Below are positions 37,434-45,771 of a stretch of DNA of 64,000 nucleotides, in pieces. Origin of the DNA: Lysinibacillus sphaericus OT4b.31 (GTDB taxonomy: Bacteria; Bacillota; Bacilli; Bacillales_A; Planococcaceae); NCBI RefSeq assembly GCF_000392615.1, contig NZ_KB933398.1:1804535-1868534 (forward strand), given 5' to 3'. The translations under genes and the position numbers were made by a program. Position 1 is the stretch's first letter. Every line of letters starts with the position of its first letter. Under the pieces are notes generated by a model that had not been told where the DNA came from, did not search any database, and saw nothing but the letters and a program-made list of their open reading frames with translations.

Positions 37434-38000
37434 TTACCCGTGCTTTGAAAGGAATGTCTCGGCATCAATCGTGTAGTTTAGTAATCCTTCGAAATCATGC
37501 AACGTTGGATCGAGATTGTTATATGTAAATTCATAGCTCATCCCAAGCTTCTCAATGATACAGATAGATGCCAAGTTTTCTGAATGAACGACAGCAATTA
37601 TTCGGGGTAAAGCGATGACTTTAAAAGCATAGTCCATTAAAGCATACGTTGCTTCAGAAGTAATACCTCGCCCTCGATATGCCTCCGAAATACCATAATA
37701 AATTTCGACTTCTGTTTGCTTGACATCATCTGGGCCAAGTCCGCAAAAGCCAATTACGGTTTGGCTTTCTTTTTCAACAATGGCTAGATTAAGTTTATGA
37801 ATGTGAGTTGGCGTGTTTTTTTGATTACAATTAATGGACCATTGAATTATTCGTTGTACTTCTTCTCGACTAGGGATATCCTCGGGAATGAATTGATAAA
37901 AGTTTGGCTCAGAAACGACGGCATATAATGCGTCTACATCTGTTAAGGCATATGGACGAATCACGAGCCTTTCAGTTTCGATATGTAAGTTTAAGAACAT
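37434..38000 (-). CDS. RimJ/RimL-type GNAT acetyltransferase
   Basis: This 188-residue protein has the RimJ/RimL layout: N-terminal I-E-T-E-R-L-V-I-R-P, central V-E-I-Y-Y-G-I-S-E-A-Y-R-G-R-G-I-T-S-E-A with the acetyl-CoA loop, and S-E-N-L-A-S-I-C-I-I-E-K-L-G-M near the end. The frame is open 18 codons further upstream, but the ATG at 38000 lies 6-7 bases after AAAGGAG. The substrate is unknown. A fragment of a close paralogue is present at 40900-41060. Confidence 0.85.
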   Translation of the reverse strand: MFLNLHIETERLVIRPYALTDVDALYAVVSEPNFYQFIPEDIPSREEVQRIIQWSINCNQKNTPTHIHKLNLAIVEKESQTVIGFCGLGPDDVKQTEVEIYYGISEAYRGRGITSEATYALMDYAFKVIALPRIIAVVHSENLASICIIEKLGMSYEFTYNNLDPTLHDFEGLLNYTIDAETFLSKHG

Positions 38001-38196
38001 TTTAAATCTCCTTTTGTTAGTACCTGACATTGAATTTTCACTAATAATATTCAATGTGGTAATTGTTGTAAAATATAGGTTATCACAGGATATTAAACAA
38101 AACTAGCATTTTTAGAAAATTTTTGATTAGTTAATATTTATCAAATACCATTGCTTGTTTCATTATTTAAATACTGATAATAAAAATTCTCTATCT

Positions 38197-38442
38197 TTAG
38201 GGAATGAAAACGTTAACTCGGCTAGTTCTTCTTTTGATTTTCAAGCCACGAACATTCACTACATCAGTTTCTTTTTGTAAATCCTCTCTTTTAATGGTAG
38301 CTTCTTCTCCTGTTTCTTCAAATATCTCATGAATTCAGTAATCCTTAAAATTCACATGATCTTCTTTACCACCAGATGGTACGACTCATTTCTTTTCTTC
38401 TTCAGCAGTACCTTGCAATATCTTTAATAATTTATCCCGCAT
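38197..38442 (-). pseudogene. Nudix hydrolase pseudogene with two in-frame TGA codons
   Basis: Read on the minus strand from an ATG at 38440-38442, 82 codons encode M-R-D-K-L-L-K-I-L-Q-G-T-A-E-E-E-K-K, stop, V-V-P-S-G-G-K-E-D-H-V-N-F-K-D-Y, stop, I-H-E-I-F-E-E-T-G-E-E-A and so on. The G-K-E-D-H ... E-I-F-E-E-T-G pattern is a Nudix box. Both internal stops are TGA, and the first sits where a Trp is expected before V-V-P-S-G-G. The start codon falls inside a copy of the dispersed repeat also seen at 63500. There is no sign that TGA is read through elsewhere. Confidence 0.7.
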
Positions 38443-38481
38443 TAACGGTCAGTAAGACGGCCAAGTGGAAAGATGAGAACG
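38431..38481. repeat. Single head copy of the 153-bp repeat motif
   Basis: The first 29 bases, from TTTATCCCGCATTAACGG to CAGTAAGACG, are identical to the head of the tandem repeat at 63497, followed by a diverged AAGTGGAAA...GAGAACG tail. Confidence 0.75.
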
Positions 38482-38616
38482 TTTTAACTTAAATACCTTT
38501 ATTTTTATCAAGATCAACAGTAGAAACTTCTTTCAATTTTACCAGTCCAAAGTTAGCATAAAATGACAGGATAATAAAATCCAGATACTTTAATCTATAA
38601 ACAAGGAGTGAGGGCA

Positions 38617-39480
38617 TTGAGTTGGATAGAGTCGATTCAAAAAGCAATTAATTATATGGAAGAAAATTTATTGAATGATTTAACAATGGAGCAAATCGCA
38701 CAAGAGGTAAATTCTTCAGTCTTTCATTTTCAACGGATATTTTCTATTTTAACGGATATGTCGATTGCAGATTATATTAGACGTAGAAGATTAACTTTAG
38801 CTGCACAAGAGTTACTGAATACAGAACACAAAATTATCGATCTCGCCTACAAATATGGCTATGACTCTCCTGAGGCTTTTACAAAAGCGTTTCGCAAGCA
38901 ACATAACGTAACACCTAGCGAAGCAAGAAAACAGCAAGGACCATTACAATCATACAACCGCCTGATAATTCAGGTGAGCTTGAAGGGAGCAGAACCAATG
39001 AAGTACAAAATTGTAGAAAAAGAAAAGTTTCAAGTTGTTGGGGTGAAAAGAACGTATAATTGCCAAAATGGGGAGAATACGCAAGGTATTCCGCTGTTCT
39101 GGGACGAAATGAACAACAAAGGTATGGACGATGCATTATTTAAATTGAACAATGGGGAAATAAAAGGGGTGCTCGGTGTTTGTGTACCAGATAAGAACTA
39201 TAAGGAAAACAGCTTAATGGATTATTGGATTGCGACTGATCATACGGGGGATGTACCAGAAGATCTGTTAACAATGGAAGTACCAGCATCAAAATGGGTA
39301 GTTTTTGAAGTACATGGCCCAATGCCAACTGCTATGCAAAATACATGGAAGCAAATTTACTCTGAATGGTTCCCATCTAATCCTTATGAGCCTACAGGTT
39401 CGGCAGAGCTCGAAGTGTATACCGATGAAGATCCATCTAGTCCAGATTTATATTCAGAAATTTGGATTCCGATTAAATAA
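38617..39480 (+). CDS. AraC-family regulator with GyrI-like effector domain
   Basis: This 287-residue protein has an N-terminal AraC double helix-turn-helix (about residues 5-105, with T-M-E-Q-I-A-Q-E-V-N and I-I-D-L-A-Y-K-Y-G-Y-D-S-P-E-A-F-T-K-A-F) and a C-terminal GyrI-like ligand domain (about 125-287), as in Rob and BmrR-type multidrug sensors. It may detect a small hydrophobic compound. TTG at 38617 is preferred as start; a GTG at 38608 lies inside the AAGGAG site. Its target is not evident nearby. Confidence 0.87.
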   Translation: MSWIESIQKAINYMEENLLNDLTMEQIAQEVNSSVFHFQRIFSILTDMSIADYIRRRRLTLAAQELLNTEHKIIDLAYKYGYDSPEAFTKAFRKQHNVTPSEARKQQGPLQSYNRLIIQVSLKGAEPMKYKIVEKEKFQVVGVKRTYNCQNGENTQGIPLFWDEMNNKGMDDALFKLNNGEIKGVLGVCVPDKNYKENSLMDYWIATDHTGDVPEDLLTMEVPASKWVVFEVHGPMPTAMQNTWKQIYSEWFPSNPYEPTGSAELEVYTDEDPSSPDLYSEIWIPIK

Positions 39481-39501
39481 AAAAAGTATTTAAACAAGCT
39501 A

Positions 39502-39545
39502 AGGCTCATCAAAAAGTGAAATGACTTTTGATGAGCCTGTTATTA
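39502..39545. terminator. Bidirectional terminator
   Basis: A perfect 13-bp stem (39502-39514 with 39526-39538) lies between the convergent AraC-type and acetyltransferase genes. Confidence 0.82.
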
Positions 39546-39582
39546 TATATTAAACGTACCGCAACTATCTAAAATGACTGAA

Positions 39583-40113
39583 TCAATCACTTCTTAATAA
39601 GGAATAGCTATTGATGTCCTGAAAAATCTCGTCAGACTTTTCGTACTGTCGGAGAGTGCCTTCAAATGTGAAACGGAGCTTTTCTAAAACTTTTATAGAA
39701 TTCACATTTCCTGGCTCTACTTTCGCTTCAATTCTATTTAATGCTAAAGTCGTGAAAGCATAATTAATCAATGCCATAATTCCCTCAGGCGCATAACCTT
39801 TCCCCCAATAGGCTTTAGCAATATCATAGCCAATTTCTGCTCTAGCGTTTGCAAAGTCAATGGAATTAAATCCACAAGAACCAATGATTTCATTCGAAGC
39901 GGTTTCAATAATAGTGAAGCGAATTGCTTTATGATCCAATGCTAATTCATTTAGTAATTCAATCATCTCTTTTGCTTGTTGCTCATGTGTAAAATTAGAA
40001 ATATTCATGAATTTCGTAACGTCTGGGTCAGACCAAATTTTAAATAAAGCCTGTGCGTCCGATGCTTCCATTTTTCTTAATAGTAATCTTTTAGTACTTA
40101 GTTGTTCTATCAA
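39583..40113 (-). CDS. RimJ/RimL-type GNAT acetyltransferase
   Basis: This 176-residue protein has the family start L-S-T-K-R-L-L-L-R-K-M, the central A-E-I-G-Y-D-I-A-K-A-Y-W-G-K-G-Y-A-P-E-G with the acetyl-CoA loop, and N-V-N-S-I-K-V-L-E-K-L-R-F-T-F-E-G. TTG at 40113 is taken as start because it follows GGAGGT at 7 bases; a longer frame starts inside that ribosome site. The closest family roles are ribosomal-protein N-terminal acetylation or small-molecule detoxification. Confidence 0.84.
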   Translation of the reverse strand: MIEQLSTKRLLLRKMEASDAQALFKIWSDPDVTKFMNISNFTHEQQAKEMIELLNELALDHKAIRFTIIETASNEIIGSCGFNSIDFANARAEIGYDIAKAYWGKGYAPEGIMALINYAFTTLALNRIEAKVEPGNVNSIKVLEKLRFTFEGTLRQYEKSDEIFQDINSYSLLRSD

Positions 40114-40266
40114 TACTTTTACCTCCAAATTTTTTATTGAGTTGGATGAAAAATATTGCTATCCGCGCATAATTCAGTCCCTTCCAGTTCGTCTGTATTT
40201 ATTATACAAAAAATAAAGCTTTAAACAATATAAACATTTCCTTAAACAGGATTCACCCTAAATAAA

Positions 40267-40533
40267 TTAAAAGAACTTATTGCGTAATGCAAAAATATTG
40301 TAGAACAACCGAGCGTCTCGGCCCATTTGGTGATGAGGGTTGATTTTTGGTAATAAACATTTTTGAAATAATTCATCACAATACTTTGTTCTACCATGTC
40401 GTGAATAACATTCATCATGTAACTTACAGCATGCATCAACTGGATTAGTTGGTTCGCCAGGCCCGGAACATCCAGGTCCGCAGTATCTATAGCCAGGATA
40501 ACAAAAACCTAGTTTGCTACGTCTGTTCATCAT
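40267..40533 (-). CDS. Small phospholipase A2-like protein
   Basis: This 88-residue cysteine-rich protein carries the phospholipase A2 core: a calcium-loop-like Y-C-G-P-G-C-S-G-P-G and the catalytic D-A-C-C-K-L-H-D-E-C-Y with His39 and Asp40. Eight cysteines (11, 18, 22, 35, 36, 42, 52, 59) could form disulfides. There is no signal peptide, so cytoplasmic or spore-associated location is possible. It would hydrolyse the sn-2 ester of phospholipids if active. It is short compared with animal enzymes but like other small bacterial PLA2-domain proteins. Confidence 0.75.
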   Translation of the reverse strand: MMNRRSKLGFCYPGYRYCGPGCSGPGEPTNPVDACCKLHDECYSRHGRTKYCDELFQKCLLPKINPHHQMGRDARLFYNIFALRNKFF

Positions 40534-40559
40534 TTTTTCCCTCTTTTCTAAAATGTTCT

Positions 40560-41070
40560 CGATACTATAAAATATGTAGTTACGGCTTTTGAAAAGGGAT
40601 TAAAAACTAGTAAAAGCTTAAAAAACTGCAGCATGTGACAAAACTACATGTAAAAATTTGTCTATGCCCTTTGGTAGTGACAAAATCCCTATTTAGCAAA
40701 AGGTTTTCTGCTAAAGAAAGCGAACAGAATGAAAACAATCTGATATTTGGAATGAATTTGTAAGTCCAATTAAAAAGCGCCTAAGTCCAGTACAATACCG
40801 AACTCAGGCCCAATAAGTTGCCAAGGAAATATCCGTTGCCCAATTTTGACTGAACTTTATTTTTCTTGGCTTAGAGTAATGACAATTTATTTACTAGCTA
40901 GTTTTGAACAAATTTTTAGCTTCAATCGTGTAGTTTAGTAAGCTATCGAAATCAGGAATCGTTGGATAAGATTGTTATATGTAAATTCATACATCATCCT
41001 GAGTTGTTCTTAAATGAGTAGATGCTAGATTTTGTGAATGATTATCCGAAATAAACCAATGTAGTTGTGA
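40560..41070 (-). pseudogene. Gap with a C-terminal fragment of an acetyltransferase gene
   Basis: The part at about 40900-41060 is clearly related to the 3' end of the acetyltransferase gene at 37434-38000: shared blocks include CAATCGTGTAGTTTAGTAA and GATTGTTATATGTAAATTCA, with several small insertions and deletions in between. The reading frame is broken and the first two thirds of the gene are missing. The remaining 340 bases show no gene. Confidence 0.7.
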
Positions 41071-41112
41071 CAGTTATTGATGACATTCATCTAAGATAAA
41101 TGGCCTTGTTTT

Positions 41113-41649
41113 TTACACTTTTGCTTGATTAAAAATATGACGAACATAATCTGGCGCACTTTGTTCAACTTCTTGATCAGACAATTCATTCTCTGCTCCA
41201 TAAACAGCAAAAGTGGGAAGAAAAGTCGCTCCAGTATATAGTGCTGTGGCTTTAAATGGTACTGTTATTTCTTCTAATGTAAATTTATATTTTCCTTCTT
41301 CGTGGAAATCACGCTTTCTTATTCCTGCTGATATAGCTAAGCCGATTTTTCTTTCAACCAGAGCTTTTCCTGTAGAACCATAAGCCCAACCATAGGATAG
41401 TACATCGTCAAGCCATTTCTTTAACAAAGGAGGCGTGCTAAACCATTGTAAAGGGAACTGAAAAATTATGGAGTCATGTTCTTCAACTAACTCTTGTTCT
41501 CTTGCAACATTTATATTCCCGTCTGGATATTCTTTGTAAATATCATGAACTGTAATTTCCTTATTGTATTTACTTAATTCTTCCACCCACTTTTTATTGA
41601 TTCGTGAATTTAATAAATTTGGATGGCTAACAATGACAAGTGTTTTCAT
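41113..41649 (-). CDS. NAD(P)H-dependent quinone/FMN oxidoreductase, flavodoxin-like
   Basis: This 178-residue protein belongs to the KefF/MdaB (flavodoxin_2) family. It has the N-terminal K-T-L-V-I-V-S-H-P-N-L-L-N-S-R-I-N flavin loop, F-Q-F-P-L-Q-W-F-S-T-P-P-L-L-K-K-W-L-D (the family's central signature) and a late G-A. It should reduce quinones or similar electrophiles with two electrons. The ATG at 41649 fits the family start. It is divergent from an HxlR-type regulator, the common arrangement for thiol- or quinone-responsive detoxification genes. Confidence 0.88.
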   Translation of the reverse strand: MKTLVIVSHPNLLNSRINKKWVEELSKYNKEITVHDIYKEYPDGNINVAREQELVEEHDSIIFQFPLQWFSTPPLLKKWLDDVLSYGWAYGSTGKALVERKIGLAISAGIRKRDFHEEGKYKFTLEEITVPFKATALYTGATFLPTFAVYGAENELSDQEVEQSAPDYVRHIFNQAKV

Positions 41650-41747
41650 GAATAAAACACTCCTTTCAAATTTAAAAAGCATGCGGAATGCTTCGAATAA
41701 TTATGATGGTATACTATACTTTTACGGTTGTTTAGTACCCACTTTAA

Positions 41748-41772
41748 AGTAACCTAGTTACTATTAAGTAAC
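41748..41772. promoter_or_regulatory. Candidate HxlR operator
   Basis: An inverted repeat AGTAAC-CTA-GTTACT (41748-41762) is followed by a third AGTAAC at 41767. It lies in the short region between the divergent oxidoreductase and HxlR genes. Confidence 0.5.
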
Positions 41773-41808
41773 AATTTATGAAAGCCTTAGATTTGGAGGA
41801 TTAAAAAA

Positions 41809-42168
41809 ATGAAAAAATACAATTTTTCGATAGAAGCAACGCTGGACATAATTGGTGGTAAATGGAAAATTGTGATTCTGTGTATTCTAATGATGGATCA
41901 AAGAAAAAGAACGAGTGAATTAAAAAGAATGATTCCAAAAATCACACAAAAAATGCTCATTCAACAGCTACGGGAACTAGAAAAAGATCATATTATACAT
42001 AGAAAAGTTTACAATCAAAGCCCTCCAAAAGTTGAATATTCATTAACAGAATATGGTGAAAGTCTAACCCACGTTATTGATCTAATGTGTGATTGGGGTG
42101 CAGTTAATATCAAAAAAAGAATAGAAGAGGGGGAAGAAATACATTTATCATTAGAGGAAAATGATTGA
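41809..42168 (+). CDS. HxlR-family transcriptional regulator
   Basis: This 119-residue winged-helix protein has the family start F-S-I-E-A-T-L-D-I-I-G-G-K-W-K-I-V-I-L, followed by R-T-S-E-L-K-R-M-I-P-K-I-T-Q-K-M-L-I-Q-Q-L-R-E-L and V-E-Y-S-L-T-E-Y-G. It lacks the N-terminal redox cysteine of YodB/HypR-type sensors. It probably represses the divergent oxidoreductase gene through the palindrome between them. Confidence 0.87.
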   Translation: MKKYNFSIEATLDIIGGKWKIVILCILMMDQRKRTSELKRMIPKITQKMLIQQLRELEKDHIIHRKVYNQSPPKVEYSLTEYGESLTHVIDLMCDWGAVNIKKRIEEGEEIHLSLEEND

Positions 42169-42205
42169 ATCATGTATTAACTTCATTTGAAATTAAACAA
42201 CTTTA

Positions 42206-42250
42206 AAGAGCCTAACTACAATAACATGTAGCAAGGCTCTTATATTTTTA
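42206..42250. terminator. Terminator between convergent genes
   Basis: The arms AAGAGCCT and AGGCTCTT enclose an inner CTACA/TGTAG stem, followed by a T-rich stretch. Confidence 0.75.
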
Positions 42251-42274
42251 TATCAAAATTAAATAAACGTATTA

Positions 42275-43156
42275 TCACTTCACATCTAAGTTTTCTTTTA
42301 GATATTGTATAAAAGGGTGTTCAATTGTTTCATTTTTTCTCGTACAAATAAATAAGCTTTGTTTAATATTTATTCCATCAACATAAATCCGAGCCAACTT
42401 TTGATTTTCAATGCTACTTGTCACACTAATAGAAGGGGCAAGCATTATGCCATAACCAGCTTCTACAACCTTGATCGATTCATGTAAGCCTTGCATTTGT
42501 AAGCCCATTTTAGGTACAGGACAATCATATGTGTAAAATATAGCTTCAAGTAAATCTAAGGTGGCACTACCTTGTTCTCGATAAATTATTTCTTCTTTTG
42601 ATAAGGTATTCAGCGGTACAGTTTGGTTCGCCAGTTTATGCAATGGATGCACGACAAAATAAAACTCTATTTCTAAGATTTTTTCAAAGTTTAAATTTTC
42701 GTGTCCTAGATTGCTTTGAACCAAAAATCCAAAATCAGCTTGATAATTTAGTATTTTTTCTTCTACATACTTCACATTTCCTAATGAAACAAAAAAATTT
42801 ACGTTAGGTTTCATCAATTTATATTCTGCAATATACGGAGGCAAAACATAATTAATCGGAATATAGGATGAGGCAATTTGTATTTTTTCTTCTTTTGTTA
42901 TAAATACTTTTATCTTCTCAGCCATCTGTTCTTCTAAATAAAATAAGCGTTGGCCTTGTTCGTAAATATATTGACCTTCTGTTGTAAGTTGTATACCACG
43001 CCCTTTATTTTTGATTAATTTTAGATTTAATTCTTTTTCTAAATTACGTATTTGAATTGTGACAGCAGGTTGACTTAAGAGTAGTTCATTTGCAGCTGCC
43101 GTAATACTACCTAGTCTAGCTACATTAGTAAAAATTCGTAAAGCATGTAAGTTCAT
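42275..43156 (-). CDS. LysR-family transcriptional regulator
   Basis: This 293-residue protein has the N-terminal LysR helix-turn-helix (F-T-N-V-A-R-L-G-S-I-T-A-A-A-N-E-L-L-L-S-Q-P-A-V-T, residues 9-33) and a periplasmic-binding-protein-like effector domain (about 90-290). It is divergent from the TauE/SafE gene 97 bases away and probably controls it. The inducer is unknown; anion exporters of this family often handle sulfonates or sulfur oxyanions. Confidence 0.9.
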   Translation of the reverse strand: MNLHALRIFTNVARLGSITAAANELLLSQPAVTIQIRNLEKELNLKLIKNKGRGIQLTTEGQYIYEQGQRLFYLEEQMAEKIKVFITKEEKIQIASSYIPINYVLPPYIAEYKLMKPNVNFFVSLGNVKYVEEKILNYQADFGFLVQSNLGHENLNFEKILEIEFYFVVHPLHKLANQTVPLNTLSKEEIIYREQGSATLDLLEAIFYTYDCPVPKMGLQMQGLHESIKVVEAGYGIMLAPSISVTSSIENQKLARIYVDGINIKQSLFICTRKNETIEHPFIQYLKENLDVK

Positions 43157-43253
43157 TAAACACCTCTTTTATAAAAAAAATTTATGAATTAGCTAAAAAT
43201 ATTAAATTGTTTTATATGCATTATATCAGTATTTTTAAGGTAGAGGTGATTTT

Positions 43254-44021
43254 ATGGGCGTTTTATTAAGTGAATGGATTTCATTAAATGGATTGCAACT
43301 ATTTACTATTGGGGTAATTGCCGCAATCATAGGTGTTATGTTTGGTGCAGCTGGATTTATTTTATTACCTGCCATGTTGTTAGTTGGAGTTCCTATTCAC
43401 ACTACTGTTGCAGTCAATAAATTCGCAACAGGTGTATCTGCTTTATCAAATGTTATAACATTTATATTAAAAAGAAATATATCAATTCAAACTGTTATGC
43501 CACTTATTATAATTTCCAGTTTTGGAGGCGTAATGGGCGCATTTTTGGCTACTCGCTTATCAGAGCAATTAATGAATGTTGTCGCTTGTGTCATCCTTAT
43601 TTTTACCTTTTTCATTGTACTTAAAAGCAATAAATTTCTAGCAGCTAATGAAAAAGAATCAGAAGTACAGCAGACATCCTTAACTATTCCATTTCTCATT
43701 AGTATGTATGATGGGGGTTTTGGACCAGGATCAGCTTTGATGAATATAACGTATTATTTGAAAAAGCACTATCTCTATATAAAAGCAGTTGAGTTTACAT
43801 GAATTATTTCATTTTCAAGTTGTTCAGGAGCATTTGTCTTTTACTACTTTCTAGGCATTATGAATTGGGAAATTGCTATACCTGTAACTGTTGGTTCAAT
43901 CCTTGGATCGTTTATTGGATTAAAAATTTTACCTTATATAAAAGGTAAATGGATTCAAACACTTTTACCTATTATCTTTTTCTTATTAATTGTACAAGTA
44001 GTTTCAGATTTGTTATTCTAA
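43254..44021 (+). pseudogene. TauE/SafE-type exporter interrupted by an in-frame TGA
   Basis: The frame runs 182 codons, meets TGA at 43800-43802, and continues uninterrupted for another 72 codons with the expected membrane helices (S-F-S-S-C-S-G-A-F-V-F-Y, V-T-V-G-S-I-L-G-S-F-I-G). The total of 255 codons is the normal length for the sulfite/organosulfonate exporter family. A single base change, for example AGA to TGA, would explain it. The two halves show no frameshift. It is either a recent nonsense pseudogene or a split gene; no second ribosome site is obvious after the TGA. Confidence 0.8.
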
Positions 44022-44198
44022 TAATTTTTTATAGAATGTAGTGTAAACCTTTACCTACTTACTCTCCTAAAAATCAAAATACATGCAAATAATTCAAATC
44101 CTTAAGGTTTATGTAAGCTTTAAATTAAACAGCTGTAAGGGTGGAAAGTTAAGATAATCCTAGAGAAATTAAGTATTTAAGATAAGGAGTTTTAAACA

Positions 44199-45242
44199 AT
44201 GAATCCATCCGTTACACAAAAAGAAAGAATCGTTTCCTTGGATATTATTAGAGGATTAGCGTTATTTGGCATATTGTTTATAAATATTGCTGCGTATCAA
44301 GTAATAATAGAAGGGGGACCAATGCCTGATTATAGTGGATTTAATGGTATTATTGATAGATTAATCGATATCTTCGTCGAGAAAAAATTCTTTTCCATTT
44401 TTTCATTTTTATTTGGAGTGGGATTTTATATTTTCGCTTCTCGTGCGGAAAACCGTGGTGATAAACCGCGATTACGTTTTGCAAGACGTTTATTCGCTCT
44501 ATTACTTATTGGTATCGTTCACGTTTTTGTTTTTTGGGGGTCAATTCTTGCAATATATGCAGTGATAGGCTTTTTCCTTATACCATTTTATGGCGCAAAA
44601 GTTTCAACGATAAGTAAATGGTTGTTTAGCATTATTACTGTCCATGTTATCGCTATACTCATGCAGATTTTTATGCCGAACACAGGCGTATTATTGAATG
44701 TTAGTGGTCTATTTGGAAATGATACAGTTGCCATTTTTATTATGTTTTTATCAGGTTTTTTAGTAGCAAAAGCAGGTTGGGTTAGCCACGTAAGTGAATT
44801 TTCAAAACAAATAAAATGGATACAACGCGTTACATGCCCATTATTCATTGGTTTCTCCATATGGATTTGGTTTGCAGCACAAGGGAATGACCAAAATCTT
44901 CATTTAATTTTAGGGTTAGGGCTAATACCAACAACTTATTTTTATTTAACTAGTTTATTTTTATTGTTAGAAAATAAGAAAATGGCAAAGCTTCTTCAGC
45001 CTATCGGTCGTGTTGGCCAAATGGCATTTACAAATTATTGGGCTCAGAGTTTTATCGGTGTAGCAATCATATCATTGATGGGACTTGAAGTTGTTTCACC
45101 TAATAACATCGTAATCATTGCAATATTAACTTTCTTAATTCAAATTATCTATAGTGTCATTTGGTTTAAGTTCTTTAAAATGGGTCCATTAGAGAAGGTA
45201 TGGAGATTTATGACGTATGGTAAAACAATAACGACAAAATAA
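44199..45242 (+). CDS. DUF418 family membrane protein
   Basis: This 347-residue protein has about nine helices. The N-terminus R-I-V-S-L-D-I-I-R-G-L-A-L-F-G-I-L is the family start, and the C-terminal domain ends with G-P-L-E-K-V-W-R. DUF418 proteins are conserved membrane proteins of unknown function, sometimes suggested to be transporters. It is an intact paralogue of the frameshifted gene at 35756-36917 and shows what that gene's start should look like. It is monocistronic with its own terminator. Confidence 0.85.
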   Translation: MNPSVTQKERIVSLDIIRGLALFGILFINIAAYQVIIEGGPMPDYSGFNGIIDRLIDIFVEKKFFSIFSFLFGVGFYIFASRAENRGDKPRLRFARRLFALLLIGIVHVFVFWGSILAIYAVIGFFLIPFYGAKVSTISKWLFSIITVHVIAILMQIFMPNTGVLLNVSGLFGNDTVAIFIMFLSGFLVAKAGWVSHVSEFSKQIKWIQRVTCPLFIGFSIWIWFAAQGNDQNLHLILGLGLIPTTYFYLTSLFLLLENKKMAKLLQPIGRVGQMAFTNYWAQSFIGVAIISLMGLEVVSPNNIVIIAILTFLIQIIYSVIWFKFFKMGPLEKVWRFMTYGKTITTK

Positions 45243-45250
45243 GTATTCCA

Positions 45251-45290
45251 AATCCCTAACAGTTTGTGTAATCAGGCTGTTAGGGATTTT
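45251..45290 (+). terminator. Intrinsic terminator after the DUF418 gene
   Basis: A 12-bp stem (AATCCCTAACAG/CTGTTAGGGATT) is followed by TTAAATTTT. Confidence 0.83.
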
Positions 45291-45422
45291 AAATTTTATG
45301 ACATCCGTTTACCCGAGTGTTGCACCGCCTTAATCCCATGAAAGCGTAGTCGCACCATAATTACATAATAGTTCAGACCTAAGTCGGATGACAGGGAATG
45401 ACTATAAAATGTATATTTTATT

Positions 45423-45617
45423 TATACTTTTTAGTTAAAAAAGTATAAGGAGCAATCCTAGACAACCATTACGTATAGCTTAATAACTACTACTAATACG
45501 TTTAATTACATTAATTTGTAAATGCTATACGTAATGTGTTGGGTGTATATGCGAAAAAGTAATCCATCATATTCTGTATGCAGCATCTTGTACAGCGTGA
45601 GTACGATGCTGTTTTTT
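45423..45617 (+). ncRNA. Possible small non-coding RNA or structured repeat
   Basis: In the 530-base gap before ywhD there is no convincing gene, but there are three structures: an AT-rich hairpin (45423-45447), a 13-bp perfect inverted repeat CATTACGTATAGC/GCTATACGTAATG (45467-45479 and 45524-45536), and an intrinsic terminator (CAGCATC/GATGCTG with GTAC/GTAC inside, 45581-45611, then six T). A terminator without a preceding gene suggests a short transcript. A clear promoter was not identified. Confidence 0.35.
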
Positions 45618-45771
45618 GATGAGATTTTAGCAATGAACAAGCTATGTCCTTTTGTCAGACTATTGACTGATTTTAGCTGAAGGCTATTGATGTATTTAAA
45701 ATTCATGAAATCCTGTATTTATTGATTTTCAAGATATGTTTCCTCAACTTCAACCGTGGAGGTGATTTTAC

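Noticed and set aside
38197..44021. Reassignment of TGA to a sense codon
   Set aside because: Many intact genes in the window end in TGA, including coupled ATGA stops in the res and sig operons, so TGA is a normal stop.
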